Assembly (NCBI RefSeq): GCF_037892195.1
Contig: NZ_JATACI010000002.1
Coordinates: 1,922,001 to 1,986,000 of the forward strand
Direction of reading: 5' to 3'
Source of the DNA: Yoonia sp. GPGPB17
Lineage (GTDB): Bacteria; Pseudomonadota; Alphaproteobacteria; Rhodobacterales; Rhodobacteraceae
Length of the DNA stretch: 64,000 nt
Every line of letters begins with the position of its first letter. Within the stretch, counting starts at the first letter, position 1. Position numbers and translations under genes: made by a program. The notes below the pieces were generated by a model. It was not told the origin of the DNA. It made no database searches and saw only the letters and a list, made by a program, of their open reading frames with translations. Positions 1 to 8,603 of this stretch are shown piece by piece.

Positions 1-141
1 CACAAGCCCTATGACAAGGTCCGTGTACAGACCCGCTGGGGACAGCGCTGGCGCAAAGTTATCACCGAACCGGTGCCGGAGGTGTTCGCCCACTACCCGC
101 AATATGCCTCAGGACAGTGGTCCTATATCGAAGGGAGCTAA
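1..141 (+). CDS. C-terminal fragment of unidentified protein (cut by window edge)
   Basis: The frame is open from base 1 and gives 46 residues, rich in Trp, Arg and Tyr (contains RWGQRWRK), before TAA at 139-141. The start lies outside the window. I do not recognise the family. The stop is followed three bases later by another ATG, an operon-like arrangement. It lies next to a recombinase remnant and a tRNA, so an element-borne gene is plausible, but that is inference. Confidence 0.4.
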   Translation, partial: HKPYDKVRVQTRWGQRWRKVITEPVPEVFAHYPQYASGQWSYIEGS

Positions 142-144
142 ACC

Positions 145-291
145 ATGCCCGACAACAGTGCCTCCTTTGGCCCGTTCCGTGTCAGCTATGCCTACCACGC
201 GCGCTATGAGCTGCCGGGAGATACGCGGTATGGTCGAATGTGCAGGATGTCATGTCCCGCTGCGCTCCTCCTATTCCAAGGGACGTCATAA
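145..291 (+). pseudogene. 5' end of an unidentified gene, truncated at a junction
   Basis: ATG at 145 follows the sequence GGGAGC (134-139), which serves as ribosome-binding site. The first ~27 residues (MPDNSASFGPFR...) read like a genuine N-terminus. From about base 220 the sequence becomes recombinase-coding in another frame, so the reading frame ends out of context at 291. I interpret this as the start of a gene cut off where a foreign recombinase fragment was joined. The family is not recognised. Confidence 0.35.
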
Positions 292-870
292 GAGCTACGC
301 CTACTATCTTTGCCAGACCAAAGGCTGCGAGCATTACGGGAAGTCCATCGCAAGAGACAAAATCGAAAGCGAGATTGGTGACTTAGTCAGAGACCTCCTA
401 CCAACACCTGGTCTGATTAAACTGGCAACGGAGATGTTCCGCAAAGCATGGGCTATAAGAAAGGACCAGGCACAGCAGATTACTGTTCGTTCAAAACGCA
501 AGCTCAAAGACATCGAGAAGCAAAAGCAAGCGCTCATCAACCGGCTTCTAGATGCAAGTGATCCCGCTGTGATTGATGCCTACGAGTCGAAGCTCTCTGA
601 TATCGAAAAACAGCGTGCGGTACTGAATGAGAAAATCGCAAATCAGGTCGAACCATCGGGCACGTTCGAGGAAAAACTAGAACCGGCCCTGACATTCCTC
701 TCAAACCCATGGAAAATATGGGAAAAAGGCCAGATTGAAGCGCGGCGACTCGTACTTAAGCTCTGCTTTACCGAGCGCATCGCATACTGCAGAAATGAGG
801 GAGCTAGAACCGCAGAAAAGGCGTTTATATTCAGTGAGATAGGTGGATTTTTAGACCCTAAGGTCAGTTA

Positions 871-956
871 TGGTGCGGGCGGTGGGACTCGAACCCACAC
901 GGGCATACGCCCCTCAGATTTTAAGTCTGGTATGTCTACCATTCCATCACGCCCGC
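871..956 (-). tRNA. tRNA-Leu (anticodon TAA)
   Basis: Read on the minus strand, the 7-bp acceptor stem GCGGGCG (956-950) pairs with CGCCCGC (881-875). It is followed by discriminator A and an encoded CCA (873-871). The T arm carries GGTTCGAGTCC and the anticodon loop CTTAAAA has anticodon TAA. A short variable arm typical of class II tRNA-Leu is present. All stems fold, so this copy should be functional. Its upstream flank and 5' half are repeated downstream on the plus strand (see repeat). Confidence 0.93.
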
Positions 957-1190
957 ATCCGGCGCTGTCTTCAATTTTCGCCATCGGGCCTATTTTGGGC
1001 CTGAAAGCAGTCTCTTCGTCACAACGCCTTGTTCCGTATGCACAACTTGGCGCAGACACAAGGATTTTAAGTCTGGTATGTCTACCATTCCATCACGCCC
1101 GCATCCGGCGCCGTCTTCAATTTTCACCATCGGGCCTATTTTTTGAACCTGAAAGCAGTCTCATCGCCATAACGCCTTGTTACGTATGGA
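916..1190. repeat. Direct tandem repeat containing the 5' half of tRNA-Leu
   Basis: Bases 916-1040 and 1062-1190 are near-identical direct repeats of about 125 bp. Each holds the tRNA-Leu sequence from the anticodon to the 5' end plus the upstream flank (TCCGGCG, CATCGGGCCTATTTT, CTGAAAGCAGTCTC, ACGCCTTGTT). The second copy lacks the 3' half of the tRNA. A third, poorly conserved copy is visible at about 1190-1240 (AAGT...GTCTACCAATCCA). The breakpoint at the anticodon loop is a common tRNA attachment site, so remnants of an att duplication are plausible. Confidence 0.8.
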
Positions 1191-1293
1191 GAATGCCAAG
1201 TAGACGCAAGCGTATAAGTATCAAGTGTCTACCAATCCACCAAGTGTAAACGTGTCATTCCTATGCGGCCCGGGGCGGGTGGGCAAGCGATGA

Positions 1294-1833
1294 TCAGAGG
1301 TCAGTGCCAATCGGTTCGATCAAAAGTGCGCGTTCTTGCAGCCAGGGGTTCATCCTCACTGCTTCGCGTAAAACCAACTGCGCTTCATCGTTGCGACCCA
1401 GCCCCATGAGGGTCAGCGCCTTGCCCGATAAAGCTGCGATGTGGTTCGGCACAATCTCAAGCGTGCGTTCAAGGTCAACCAGAGCCGCCTCGAAATTCTG
1501 GCTCAGGTAGTTGGCGAAGGCGCGCTGATTATACCCTTCCGCATACTCCGGGCAGTACGCGATCAGGCGATCCAGCACATCGCGTGCGCCCAAAAAGTCA
1601 AAGCTCGCTCGTCGCGACATGCCTTCATCCAGCATGGCTTGCGCGATTTCGTCCGGCGCATCGGTCCACATTTCCCACAATTCCTGCGTGAGCACGCGTG
1701 CATCGCCTTCTCCACGCGCAGCGCCAAGAGCAACAACGATTTCGGCAATACGCTGGCTATTGTCAGTGACCGGCGGGCAGGTTTGGCCAAAGGCCGGGGC
1801 TGCACAAAGGCAAAGAGGTAAAATCCATTTCAT
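1294..1833 (-). CDS. Periplasmic TPR-repeat protein
   Basis: 179 residues. A signal peptide is clear: Lys at position 2, hydrophobic core LPLCLCAAPA and cleavage near AFGQT. The rest is helical. At least two tetratricopeptide repeats are visible towards the C-terminus (AEGYNQRAFANYL, HIAALSGKALTLMGLGR). TPRs bind protein partners and the specific partner is unknown. The gene stands alone, convergent with nothing, and reads toward the tRNA-Leu. Start chosen at the ATG giving the signal peptide. No enzymatic motif is visible. Confidence 0.8.
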   Translation of the reverse strand: MKWILPLCLCAAPAFGQTCPPVTDNSQRIAEIVVALGAARGEGDARVLTQELWEMWTDAPDEIAQAMLDEGMSRRASFDFLGARDVLDRLIAYCPEYAEGYNQRAFANYLSQNFEAALVDLERTLEIVPNHIAALSGKALTLMGLGRNDEAQLVLREAVRMNPWLQERALLIEPIGTDL

Positions 1834-1869
1834 TGACGAATATTTGCGGCGTAAACCCCATGGGTCAAG

Positions 1870-2363
1870 TCAACTCGCCGTACCCGGCGCGACCGGAGAG
1901 ACTCCTTCTTCCTTAACGGCCTGCATCGCCACATAGGTCGATGTGTTCGCCACATGCGGCAACGTGGAAATTTTCTCTGCCAAAACAGCACGATATCCCG
2001 GCATGCCTGCCGTGCGTACCTTCAGTAGATAGTCAAACGCGCTTAGGCGATCAGATGACACTGCTCAATTTCGGGAACCCGCAAGACCGCATCATTGAAT
2101 GCCGCCAAAGCGCTTTCGCGCGTGTCTGTCAGTTTGACTTCAACAAATGCGACATGATCCCGCCCTAGTCGGATCGGATCATAAAGCGCGCGGTAGCCGC
2201 GTATGACACCGTGATCCTCGAGCCGTTTCAAACGCGCCTGTGTGGGCGACTTTGACAGTCCGATCCGGCGGGCAAGTTCCGTCACACTCACCCGCCCTTC
2301 TACCGTAAGGATATCAAGAATCTTTCGGTCAAATGCATCAAGTTCAGAAATCGTTTCGACCAC
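1870..2363 (-). pseudogene. putR: Lrp/AsnC-family proline regulator PutR (frame interrupted)
   Basis: The N-terminal winged helix is complete (DRKILDILTVEGRVSVTELA, then GLSKSPTQARLKRLE). The RAM effector domain starts and then hits TAA after EQCHLIA. In another frame it resumes with AFDYLLKVRT and runs to the end with HVANTSTYVAMQAVKEE. The family expects LIA-G-AFDYLL. The break is GCCTAAGC (2041-2048 on the plus strand) where GCCGGC would restore the frame. Divergent from putA with about 106 bp between starts, the arrangement known in Rhodobacter, where PutR activates putA in response to proline. Loss of function or sequence error are both possible. Confidence 0.85.
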
Positions 2364-2469
2364 CTACAAACACCAATTTAAGTCCATTTGACTTCTAAAC
2401 TAGCAAACTGCAGTAAAATTGCCTACTTCAATTCAGCTATGATAGGCTGAGTTATTGGAGTACCGCGCC
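2364..2469. promoter_or_regulatory. putR-putA divergent promoter region
   Basis: This AT-rich gap separates two divergent genes. It contains TTGACTTC and AATTTAAG stretches and, ahead of putA, the ribosome-binding sequence GGAG (2456-2459). PutR would be expected to bind here. I cannot delimit an operator by eye. Confidence 0.45.
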
Positions 2470-5400
2470 ATGCCCCGTGATCATAGCCCAGATTTACGTC
2501 ATCAGATTGATCAGTTCATGTACATGGACGAAGCCGATGCGGTAGATGCCCTCGTCGTTTCAACCAAGCTGACAGAGGCGGACCGGGCTCGCATCTTGCA
2601 CAGCGCGGCCAGCCTTGTCACGCAGATCCGCAACAGCTCAGATCCTGGCCTGATGGAGGTTTTTCTAGCTGAATACGGCTTGTCTACAGATGAAGGCATT
2701 GCGCTGATGTGTCTGGCAGAGGCGCTCTTGCGTGTGCCAGATGCCGAGACAATGGATGAATTGATCGAAGATAAGATCGCACCATCTGATTGGGGCAAGC
2801 ATCTGGGACATTCTGCATCGTCATTGGTGAATGCCTCGACATGGGCATTGATGCTGACTGGTCGCGTATTGGATGACGATCAACAAGGTCTGACAGGCCA
2901 TTTGCGCAGCGCAGTGAAACGGCTTGGTGAGCCGGTAATCCGCACCGCCGTGGCCCGCGCGATGCGTGAAATGGGCCGTCAGTTTGTATTGGGAGAAGAT
3001 ATCGGCAAGGCCATGAAGCGCGCCGAAGGAATGCAGGCCAAGGGTTTCACCTACAGCTACGACATGCTGGGTGAGGCGGCACGCACGGATGCTGACGCCA
3101 AAGGGTATCACCTCGCCTACTCTCGGGCGATCAGCGCGATTGCTGAACACTGCACCCATGATAGCGTGGCCGAAAACCCCGGTATATCTGTCAAACTATC
3201 CGCACTGCATCCCCGCTATGAGGTCGCACAAGAGGCCCGGGTGATGCAGGAACTGGTGCCGCGTGTTCGCGCGCTCGCAATGCTCGCCAAATCGGCAAGC
3301 ATGGGGTTCAACATCGATGCAGAAGAGGCTGATCGCCTCTCGCTTTCTCTTGATGTCATCGGCGCGGTGCTATCCGAACCCGCCCTTGCCGGATGGGACG
3401 GCTTTGGCGTGGTTGTACAGGCCTATGGCCAGCGCGCACCACTGGTCATTGATTGCTTGCACGACATGGCCACCCGCCTGGATCGCAAGATCATGATCCG
3501 CCTTGTGAAAGGCGCTTATTGGGATGCCGAAATCAAGCGCGCGCAAGTTGAAGGCATTGACGGTTTCCCGGTGTTCACCGCAAAGCAACACACCGATATC
3601 AGCTATATCAGTAATGCACGCAAACTGCTTGGGATGACTGATCGTATTTATCCACAATTTGCCACCCACAACGCACATACCGTTGCTGCGGTTCTCGACA
3701 TTGCTGATCAGATGGGTCGTGGCGCAGATGACTACGAATTTCAGCGTCTGCATGGGATGGGCGAGACGTTGCATACCATCGTGTTGCAAGCGCAGAACAC
3801 ACGCTGCCGGATTTACGCCCCCGTCGGCGCGCATGAAGACCTGCTCGCTTATCTGGTACGCAGGTTGTTGGAAAACGGCGCGAACTCCAGCTTCGTCAAT
3901 CAGATTGTGGACGAGGATGTGCCACCCACCGTCGTGGCCGCCTGCCCATTCGAAGCCATCGGCCAAGGCCCAGATCTGCAAACTGGCCCGAACCTGTTCC
4001 TGCCAGAGCGCGTGAACTCGCGTGGATGGGACCTGACGCATGCGCCAACATTGGCGGCAATCAACAAGGGGCGCACGCCGTACTTGCAGGCGTCGTTTGT
4101 CGGGCACCCGCTCACATCCGCAGATCACGTCTATCCGCGCGAACCGTTGCAAGACGCGCTGCCGGTAACCAACCCGGCAACACCTGACGACACGGTTGGG
4201 ATGGTCCAAAATGCATCTGAACAGGACATAGCCACTGCACTCGATACTGCCACCCACTGGGCAGCTGATGTCAAAACCCGAAGTACAGTCCTCAATGCCG
4301 CTGCCGACGCCTATGAGGCCCACGCAGCTGAGCTGTTTGCGATTTTGACCCGCGAAGCAGGCAAGGGTCTGCCCGATGCCGTTGCTGAGCTGCGTGAAGC
4401 TGTGGATTTTCTACGTTACTATGCATCGCAGGCAGATCCTGGCACGCAAGCACGCGGCATCTGGACATGCATCAGCCCTTGGAATTTCCCCCTAGCTATT
4501 TTTACGGGCCAGATCGCCGCTGCACTGGCTGCGGGCAATGCGGTCCTTGCCAAGCCAGCAGAACAGACGCCTTTGATCGCGACACGCGCGGTCGCACTCT
4601 TGCACGCTGCAGGCGTTCCGACTAACGCGTTGCAATTACTGCCAGGTAGCGGCGATGTTGGTGCCTCACTGACGGCAGATCCTCGGATCAATGGGGTGGC
4701 CTTTACCGGGTCCACCGCAACGGCCCTCAAAATCCGCAGTAACATGGCCCCCCATTGCGCACCCGGCACACCATTGATCGCCGAAACCGGTGGCTTGAAC
4801 GCAATGATCGTCGACAGTACTGCCCTGCCTGAACACGCCGTGCGGGATATCGTCAACGGTGCGTTCCGGTCCGCAGGACAACGATGCTCAGCCCTGCGCT
4901 GCCTCTATGTGCAAGAAGACATCGCAGACGGCCTGTTGACCATGCTCAAAGGAGCGATGGATGAGATGCATGTGGGTGATCCTTGGCATCTGTCTACGGA
5001 CGTCGGACCAGTCATTGATGCCGCGGCGCATCAAGGCATCGCAGATCACATTGAAACCGCGCGGGCAGAAGGCCGGATCATCCATCAGATTGCCGCGCCA
5101 TCCTCCGGTAATTTCATTGCGCCCACGGCCATTTGGGTTTCCGGCATTGCCGAAATGACAAAAGAGATCTTCGGCCCGGTTCTACATGTCGTGACATTCA
5201 AAGCCTCCGATCTTGACGATGTGATCGACACCATCAACGCAACCGGATATGGCCTGACATTCGGGCTACACACCCGCATTGATGACCGCGTCCAGACGAT
5301 TATCGAAAAGGTGCAGGTAGGCAATATCTACGTCAACCGCGACCAGATTGGCGCGGTCGTTGGCAGCCAGCCCTTTGGCGGCGAAGGTCTGTCAGGGACC

Positions 5401-5943
5401 GGGCCTAAGGCTGGTGGCCCACATTACCTGCCCCGCTTTGCCGCCCGGCCCGCACCGCAGGCGGATGGGTTTTGGGCAGGAGCGGCAGATTTCAAATCGC
5501 TTAAAACCCAACTGGCCGAAGCCACAGAACCGACCATCACAACGCCCAACGACCTGCCCGGTCCGACCGGAGAGTCAAACCGCCATAGCACCCACCCGCG
5601 CGGTCCAATCTTGTGTATGGGTCCCGGCGCGAAAGCGGCACAAGATCAGATGACGGCGGTGACAGCGCTGGGGGGTATTGCGGTCAGCACCGCCGGAGAC
5701 CTTGACCCTGATAAATTGATCGAAATGGGGCCGCTTGGGGGTGTGTTCTGGTGGGGCGATGTCGACAGCGGGCGCGCGATTGAACTTGCGCTTAGCCAAC
5801 GTGCTGGCCCAATCACCGCATTGATCACCGGCATGCCTGATACCGCCAATGTCCTGCATGAACGCCATGTCTGCATTGACACAACGGCAGCAGGTGGCAA
5901 CGCAGCATTGCTGGCAGAGGTTGCAGGTCCAGCTTTGACTTGA
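2470..5943 (+). CDS. putA: Bifunctional proline dehydrogenase / P5C dehydrogenase PutA
   Basis: About 1157 residues. It oxidises proline to glutamate in two steps: an FAD-dependent proline dehydrogenase barrel (about residues 130-470, signature RLHGMGETLHTIV near 425) and an NAD-dependent aldehyde dehydrogenase domain (about 560-1000, Glu in AETGGLNAMI near 774 and catalytic Cys in GQRCSALRC near 805). A C-terminal extension follows. There is no N-terminal ribbon-helix-helix domain, consistent with regulation by the divergent PutR. Start at ATG 2470 because GGAG lies 10 bases upstream. A TTG at 2455 would add five residues but lacks a binding site. Confidence 0.96.
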   Translation: MPRDHSPDLRHQIDQFMYMDEADAVDALVVSTKLTEADRARILHSAASLVTQIRNSSDPGLMEVFLAEYGLSTDEGIALMCLAEALLRVPDAETMDELIEDKIAPSDWGKHLGHSASSLVNASTWALMLTGRVLDDDQQGLTGHLRSAVKRLGEPVIRTAVARAMREMGRQFVLGEDIGKAMKRAEGMQAKGFTYSYDMLGEAARTDADAKGYHLAYSRAISAIAEHCTHDSVAENPGISVKLSALHPRYEVAQEARVMQELVPRVRALAMLAKSASMGFNIDAEEADRLSLSLDVIGAVLSEPALAGWDGFGVVVQAYGQRAPLVIDCLHDMATRLDRKIMIRLVKGAYWDAEIKRAQVEGIDGFPVFTAKQHTDISYISNARKLLGMTDRIYPQFATHNAHTVAAVLDIADQMGRGADDYEFQRLHGMGETLHTIVLQAQNTRCRIYAPVGAHEDLLAYLVRRLLENGANSSFVNQIVDEDVPPTVVAACPFEAIGQGPDLQTGPNLFLPERVNSRGWDLTHAPTLAAINKGRTPYLQASFVGHPLTSADHVYPREPLQDALPVTNPATPDDTVGMVQNASEQDIATALDTATHWAADVKTRSTVLNAAADAYEAHAAELFAILTREAGKGLPDAVAELREAVDFLRYYASQADPGTQARGIWTCISPWNFPLAIFTGQIAAALAAGNAVLAKPAEQTPLIATRAVALLHAAGVPTNALQLLPGSGDVGASLTADPRINGVAFTGSTATALKIRSNMAPHCAPGTPLIAETGGLNAMIVDSTALPEHAVRDIVNGAFRSAGQRCSALRCLYVQEDIADGLLTMLKGAMDEMHVGDPWHLSTDVGPVIDAAAHQGIADHIETARAEGRIIHQIAAPSSGNFIAPTAIWVSGIAEMTKEIFGPVLHVVTFKASDLDDVIDTINATGYGLTFGLHTRIDDRVQTIIEKVQVGNIYVNRDQIGAVVGSQPFGGEGLSGTGPKAGGPHYLPRFAARPAPQADGFWAGAADFKSLKTQLAEATEPTITTPNDLPGPTGESNRHSTHPRGPILCMGPGAKAAQDQMTAVTALGGIAVSTAGDLDPDKLIEMGPLGGVFWWGDVDSGRAIELALSQRAGPITALITGMPDTANVLHERHVCIDTTAAGGNAALLAEVAGPALT

Positions 5944-5974
5944 CCGCCAGCGCAGGTTCAGGGACGGTCGCGGC

Positions 5975-6709
5975 ATGTTTCCAATCCGCGACCACAACCC
6001 GTCTGAACGCGTCCCTTATGTGACAATCGCCTTGATCGCCATCAATGTGGCGGTCTTTCTAACAGGGCTGGTGCTGTTTCAGGACCAACGCTCTTTGTCA
6101 CAACTCTACTACGACTACGCGCTTTTACCGGTCCGCCTGTCGAATGGCGAAAATTACGCATCACTTGTGACATCGATATTTCTGCATGGCGGATTTATGC
6201 ATCTGGCAGGCAATATGCTGTTTTTGTGGATTTTCGGCGACAATCTGGAAGACGAGATGGGGCATATCCCCTTCCTGATTTTCTATCTTGCCTGCGGGAT
6301 CGGCGCGTCATTGGCGCAATTCGTGGTCGATCCGTTGTCCAACATCCCAACCGTGGGGGCCTCTGGCGCAATTGCCGGTGTCATGGGGGGCTATCTGTTG
6401 CTTTTTCCCAAAGCGCGGGTTGATATCTTCATCTTCTTCATCGTGTTCTTTCGTATTTTTCCGATCCCTGCATGGGTCATGTTGGGCCTGTGGTTCGCAT
6501 TGCAGCTTTTCAACGGAGTCAGCATTGATACCTCGGGCGGCGGCGTGGCCTATTGGGCGCACGCAGGTGGGTTTGTGATCGGATTGATCCTGACCTTACC
6601 GCTTTGGTTCAAACTGGGTGGTGGATTATTCTGGCGACAAACACACGGACACCCCCCGCACCCAGAGGCGACTTACGGGCGCAGCAACATTCCCACCGTG
6701 CGGCGTTAG
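5975..6709 (+). CDS. Rhomboid-family intramembrane serine protease
   Basis: 244 residues with six or more hydrophobic segments. Signatures are HLAGNMLFLWIFGDNLED, the catalytic Ser in GASGAIAGVMGGY (about residue 130) and the catalytic His in AHAGGFVIGL (about residue 196). Rhomboids cleave transmembrane substrates within the membrane. The C-terminal cytosolic tail is short (HGHPPHPEATYGR). It lies 31 bp after putA in the same direction, but a functional link is not implied. Confidence 0.92.
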   Translation: MFPIRDHNPSERVPYVTIALIAINVAVFLTGLVLFQDQRSLSQLYYDYALLPVRLSNGENYASLVTSIFLHGGFMHLAGNMLFLWIFGDNLEDEMGHIPFLIFYLACGIGASLAQFVVDPLSNIPTVGASGAIAGVMGGYLLLFPKARVDIFIFFIVFFRIFPIPAWVMLGLWFALQLFNGVSIDTSGGGVAYWAHAGGFVIGLILTLPLWFKLGGGLFWRQTHGHPPHPEATYGRSNIPTVRR

Positions 6710-7494
6710 GATTGGCGAATGACCTTGGCGAAGGTCTCAAAGATCGGTTCGTTCGCGCAAATCAAATGACCATCGGCAAGGATGTCACCGTCAGGGTGCA
6801 GTGGCTCCATAATACCGCCCGCTTCGCGGACGATCACGATACCGGCTGCGATATCCCATGCATGCAGATTGCGTTCCCAAAAGCCATCGTAGCGGCCTGC
6901 GGCCACATAGGCGAGGTCAAGCGCGGCAGCGCCATAACGGCGCACACCGGCGCAAGTTGGCATCAAGCGGGCAAGATCCTGAAGCGATTCCGGTAGATCA
7001 GCTCGCCCACCAAAAGGCATCCCCGTCGCGAAAATGCTTTCAATCATGCGGTGGCGGCCGGAGACACGCATGCGGCTTTCGTTCATCCAGGCGCCAGCGC
7101 CTTTTTCAGCGTAGAACATCTCATCCTTGACCGGATCATAGATCACGCCGGCGACGATCTGACCCTTATGTTCCAGCGCGATTGAAACGGCCCAATGGGG
7201 TAGCCCGTGCAAAAAATTCGTCGTCCCATCCAGCGGGTCAACGATCCAGCGGCGCGTTGGATCGTCGCCTTCAATCTCTTTTCCTTCTTCACCAAGAAAC
7301 CCATAGGTCGGGCGCGCATGCATCAGTTCTTCTTTGATCAACGCCTCGGCGGTTTTGTCGGCGCGGCTGACAAAGTCACCGGGGCCCTTGGCGCTGACTT
7401 GCAGGTTTTCAACCTCGCCAAAATCTTTCAGCAAACCACGCCCCGCCTTGCGGGCGGTTTTCATCATTACGTTCAGGTTTGCACTGCCAGCCAT
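6706..7494 (-). CDS. Inositol monophosphatase family protein (SuhB-like)
   Basis: 262 residues. Metal-binding motifs of the Mg2+-dependent phosphatase family are all present: GEEG (Glu ligand), WIVDPLDGTTNFLHG and the late AWDIAAGIVIVREAGG. Substrates are typically inositol-1-phosphate. In bacteria the SuhB branch also acts in rRNA antitermination. Start at 7494 (MAGSANLNV) because AAGGA lies 8 bases upstream. A longer frame to 7590 has an unlikely N-terminus. Its stop overlaps the convergent rhomboid gene by four bases. Confidence 0.92.
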   Translation of the reverse strand: MAGSANLNVMMKTARKAGRGLLKDFGEVENLQVSAKGPGDFVSRADKTAEALIKEELMHARPTYGFLGEEGKEIEGDDPTRRWIVDPLDGTTNFLHGLPHWAVSIALEHKGQIVAGVIYDPVKDEMFYAEKGAGAWMNESRMRVSGRHRMIESIFATGMPFGGRADLPESLQDLARLMPTCAGVRRYGAAALDLAYVAAGRYDGFWERNLHAWDIAAGIVIVREAGGIMEPLHPDGDILADGHLICANEPIFETFAKVIRQS

Positions 7495-7601
7495 CTGCTT
7501 GGTCCTTGGTTGGGGATTAAGCGCGGCGTATAGGCCCAAGTTGTACGCGTCACAAGGGGCAAGACAGCGCTTCACGGCAGACAGAAACATATAGGTGTGC
7601 C

Positions 7602-8510
7602 TTACACGGCGCGTCGCAGCTTTACCGCCTCCTGCCGGGCCAGACGGATGAGATGCGCCATGTAAGGGCGACTAGTGTCTTCTTGGCGGGTGGCCGCAAA
7701 GAGCCTGCGGGTAATCCCTGCTTTCGTCAGCGGCCGTGTCACGTAATCAGAATTGTAACGCACTTGTCGGACCACCCAGTCAGGCAGTACGGCAACACCA
7801 CGATTTGAGGCCACCAAAAGCAAGATCACAGCCGTCAATTCCACCTGCCGTACCGTGGCCGGTTCCACCTTTGCAGGTGTCAGCAGTTGCGAAAAGATAT
7901 CAAGGCGCGCACGGTCCACGGGATAGGTGATCAATGTTTCTCCGCGAAAATCCTCTGCTTCGATGACCGCCTTTTGCGCCAATGGATGGGTCGCTGCAGC
8001 AACAAAGACGGGTTCATAGTCGAATAGCGGCGTGAAATCTGTCTCTGGCAGTTCTTCCGGATCAGACGATATGACCAAATCGACCTCTTCCTTGCGCAAT
8101 GCCGGTAGCGCATCGAAAGCCAACCCGGGGCGGATATCGACATCCACCTCTGGCCATGCCTTGCGGAACTGCTCCAACACCGGGAAAAGCCATTCGAAAC
8201 AGGCATGGCATTCGATCGCGATGTGCAAACGTCCGGCGCTTCCGGCAACCAATCCTGAAAACTCCGCCTCAAGCGCCGCAACCTGCGGCAAAATCCGCTC
8301 TGCCGCTGCCAGCATCTTCATCCCCGCCGCCGACAATTTCAACGGTTTTGAGCGCCGAACAAACAGTTCCACCCCAGCTTGATCTTCGATGCCCTTGATC
8401 TGGTGGGACAGGGCCGATTGCGTGATGTGCAACTGGTCAGCGGCACGGGCCAGCCCGCCGGTGTCGTGGATCGCCTTGATCGTGCGCAGATGTCGAAACT
8501 CAATATGCAT
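7602..8510 (-). CDS. metR: LysR-family regulator of methionine genes, MetR
   Basis: The N-terminal LysR helix-turn-helix reads FRHLRTIKAIHDTGGLARAA then SALSHQIKGIED. The effector domain carries features typical of MetR (ECHACFEWLFPVLEQF, YPVDRARLDIFSQL, VASNRGVAVLPDW). It activates methionine synthesis genes with homocysteine as co-inducer in characterised bacteria. It is divergent from metF with a MetR-like box between them, which supports the assignment. Start at 8510 (MHIEFRH) rather than the longer frame to 8588, which would run into metF's control region. Confidence 0.88.
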   Translation of the reverse strand: MHIEFRHLRTIKAIHDTGGLARAADQLHITQSALSHQIKGIEDQAGVELFVRRSKPLKLSAAGMKMLAAAERILPQVAALEAEFSGLVAGSAGRLHIAIECHACFEWLFPVLEQFRKAWPEVDVDIRPGLAFDALPALRKEEVDLVISSDPEELPETDFTPLFDYEPVFVAAATHPLAQKAVIEAEDFRGETLITYPVDRARLDIFSQLLTPAKVEPATVRQVELTAVILLLVASNRGVAVLPDWVVRQVRYNSDYVTRPLTKAGITRRLFAATRQEDTSRPYMAHLIRLARQEAVKLRRAV

Positions 8511-8544
8511 ATGTGAGCGCGCTTCATTACCATAGTGAAGTTTA

Positions 8545-8557
8545 TGAATTTGCCTCA
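8545..8557. promoter_or_regulatory. Candidate MetR box
   Basis: TGAATTTGCCTCA matches the known MetR consensus TGAA-N5-TTCA with one half-site mismatch (seven of eight conserved bases). It sits between divergent metR and metF. Additional TGAAG and CTTCA half-sites flank it (8536, 8559). Confidence 0.6.
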
Positions 8558-8603
8558 ACTTCATAGCCGTGTGAAAAGGACGGCGCAAGCAAGAGGTACA
8601 CTG

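Larger units (their letters stand above)
218..1249 (+). pseudogene. Large serine recombinase, C-terminal fragment
   Basis: From base 218 the frame reads EIRGMVECAGC, then a second Cys pair (YYLCQTKGC), the recombinase zinc beta-ribbon. A Lys/Glu-rich coiled coil follows (about 480-650), then the helical tail (KLCFTERIAYC). The catalytic N-terminal resolvase domain with its Ser is absent, and upstream sequence in this frame is not recombinase-like, so the gene is truncated at about base 217. No stop occurs at the natural end. The frame runs on antisense through the tRNA-Leu (giving a spurious GAGGGTRTH tail) to 1249. Known role of the family: integration and excision of phages or ICEs. This copy cannot be active. 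Confidence 0.75.

Noticed and set aside
868..1059. 63-residue minus-strand frame
   Set aside because: It is the tRNA-Leu gene itself read as protein (ends in a PPPAP-type artefact).
11..1249. One 412-residue protein spanning the first kilobase
   Set aside because: Only 218-870 is recombinase-like. The start is a different sequence and the end is antisense tRNA-Leu translation.
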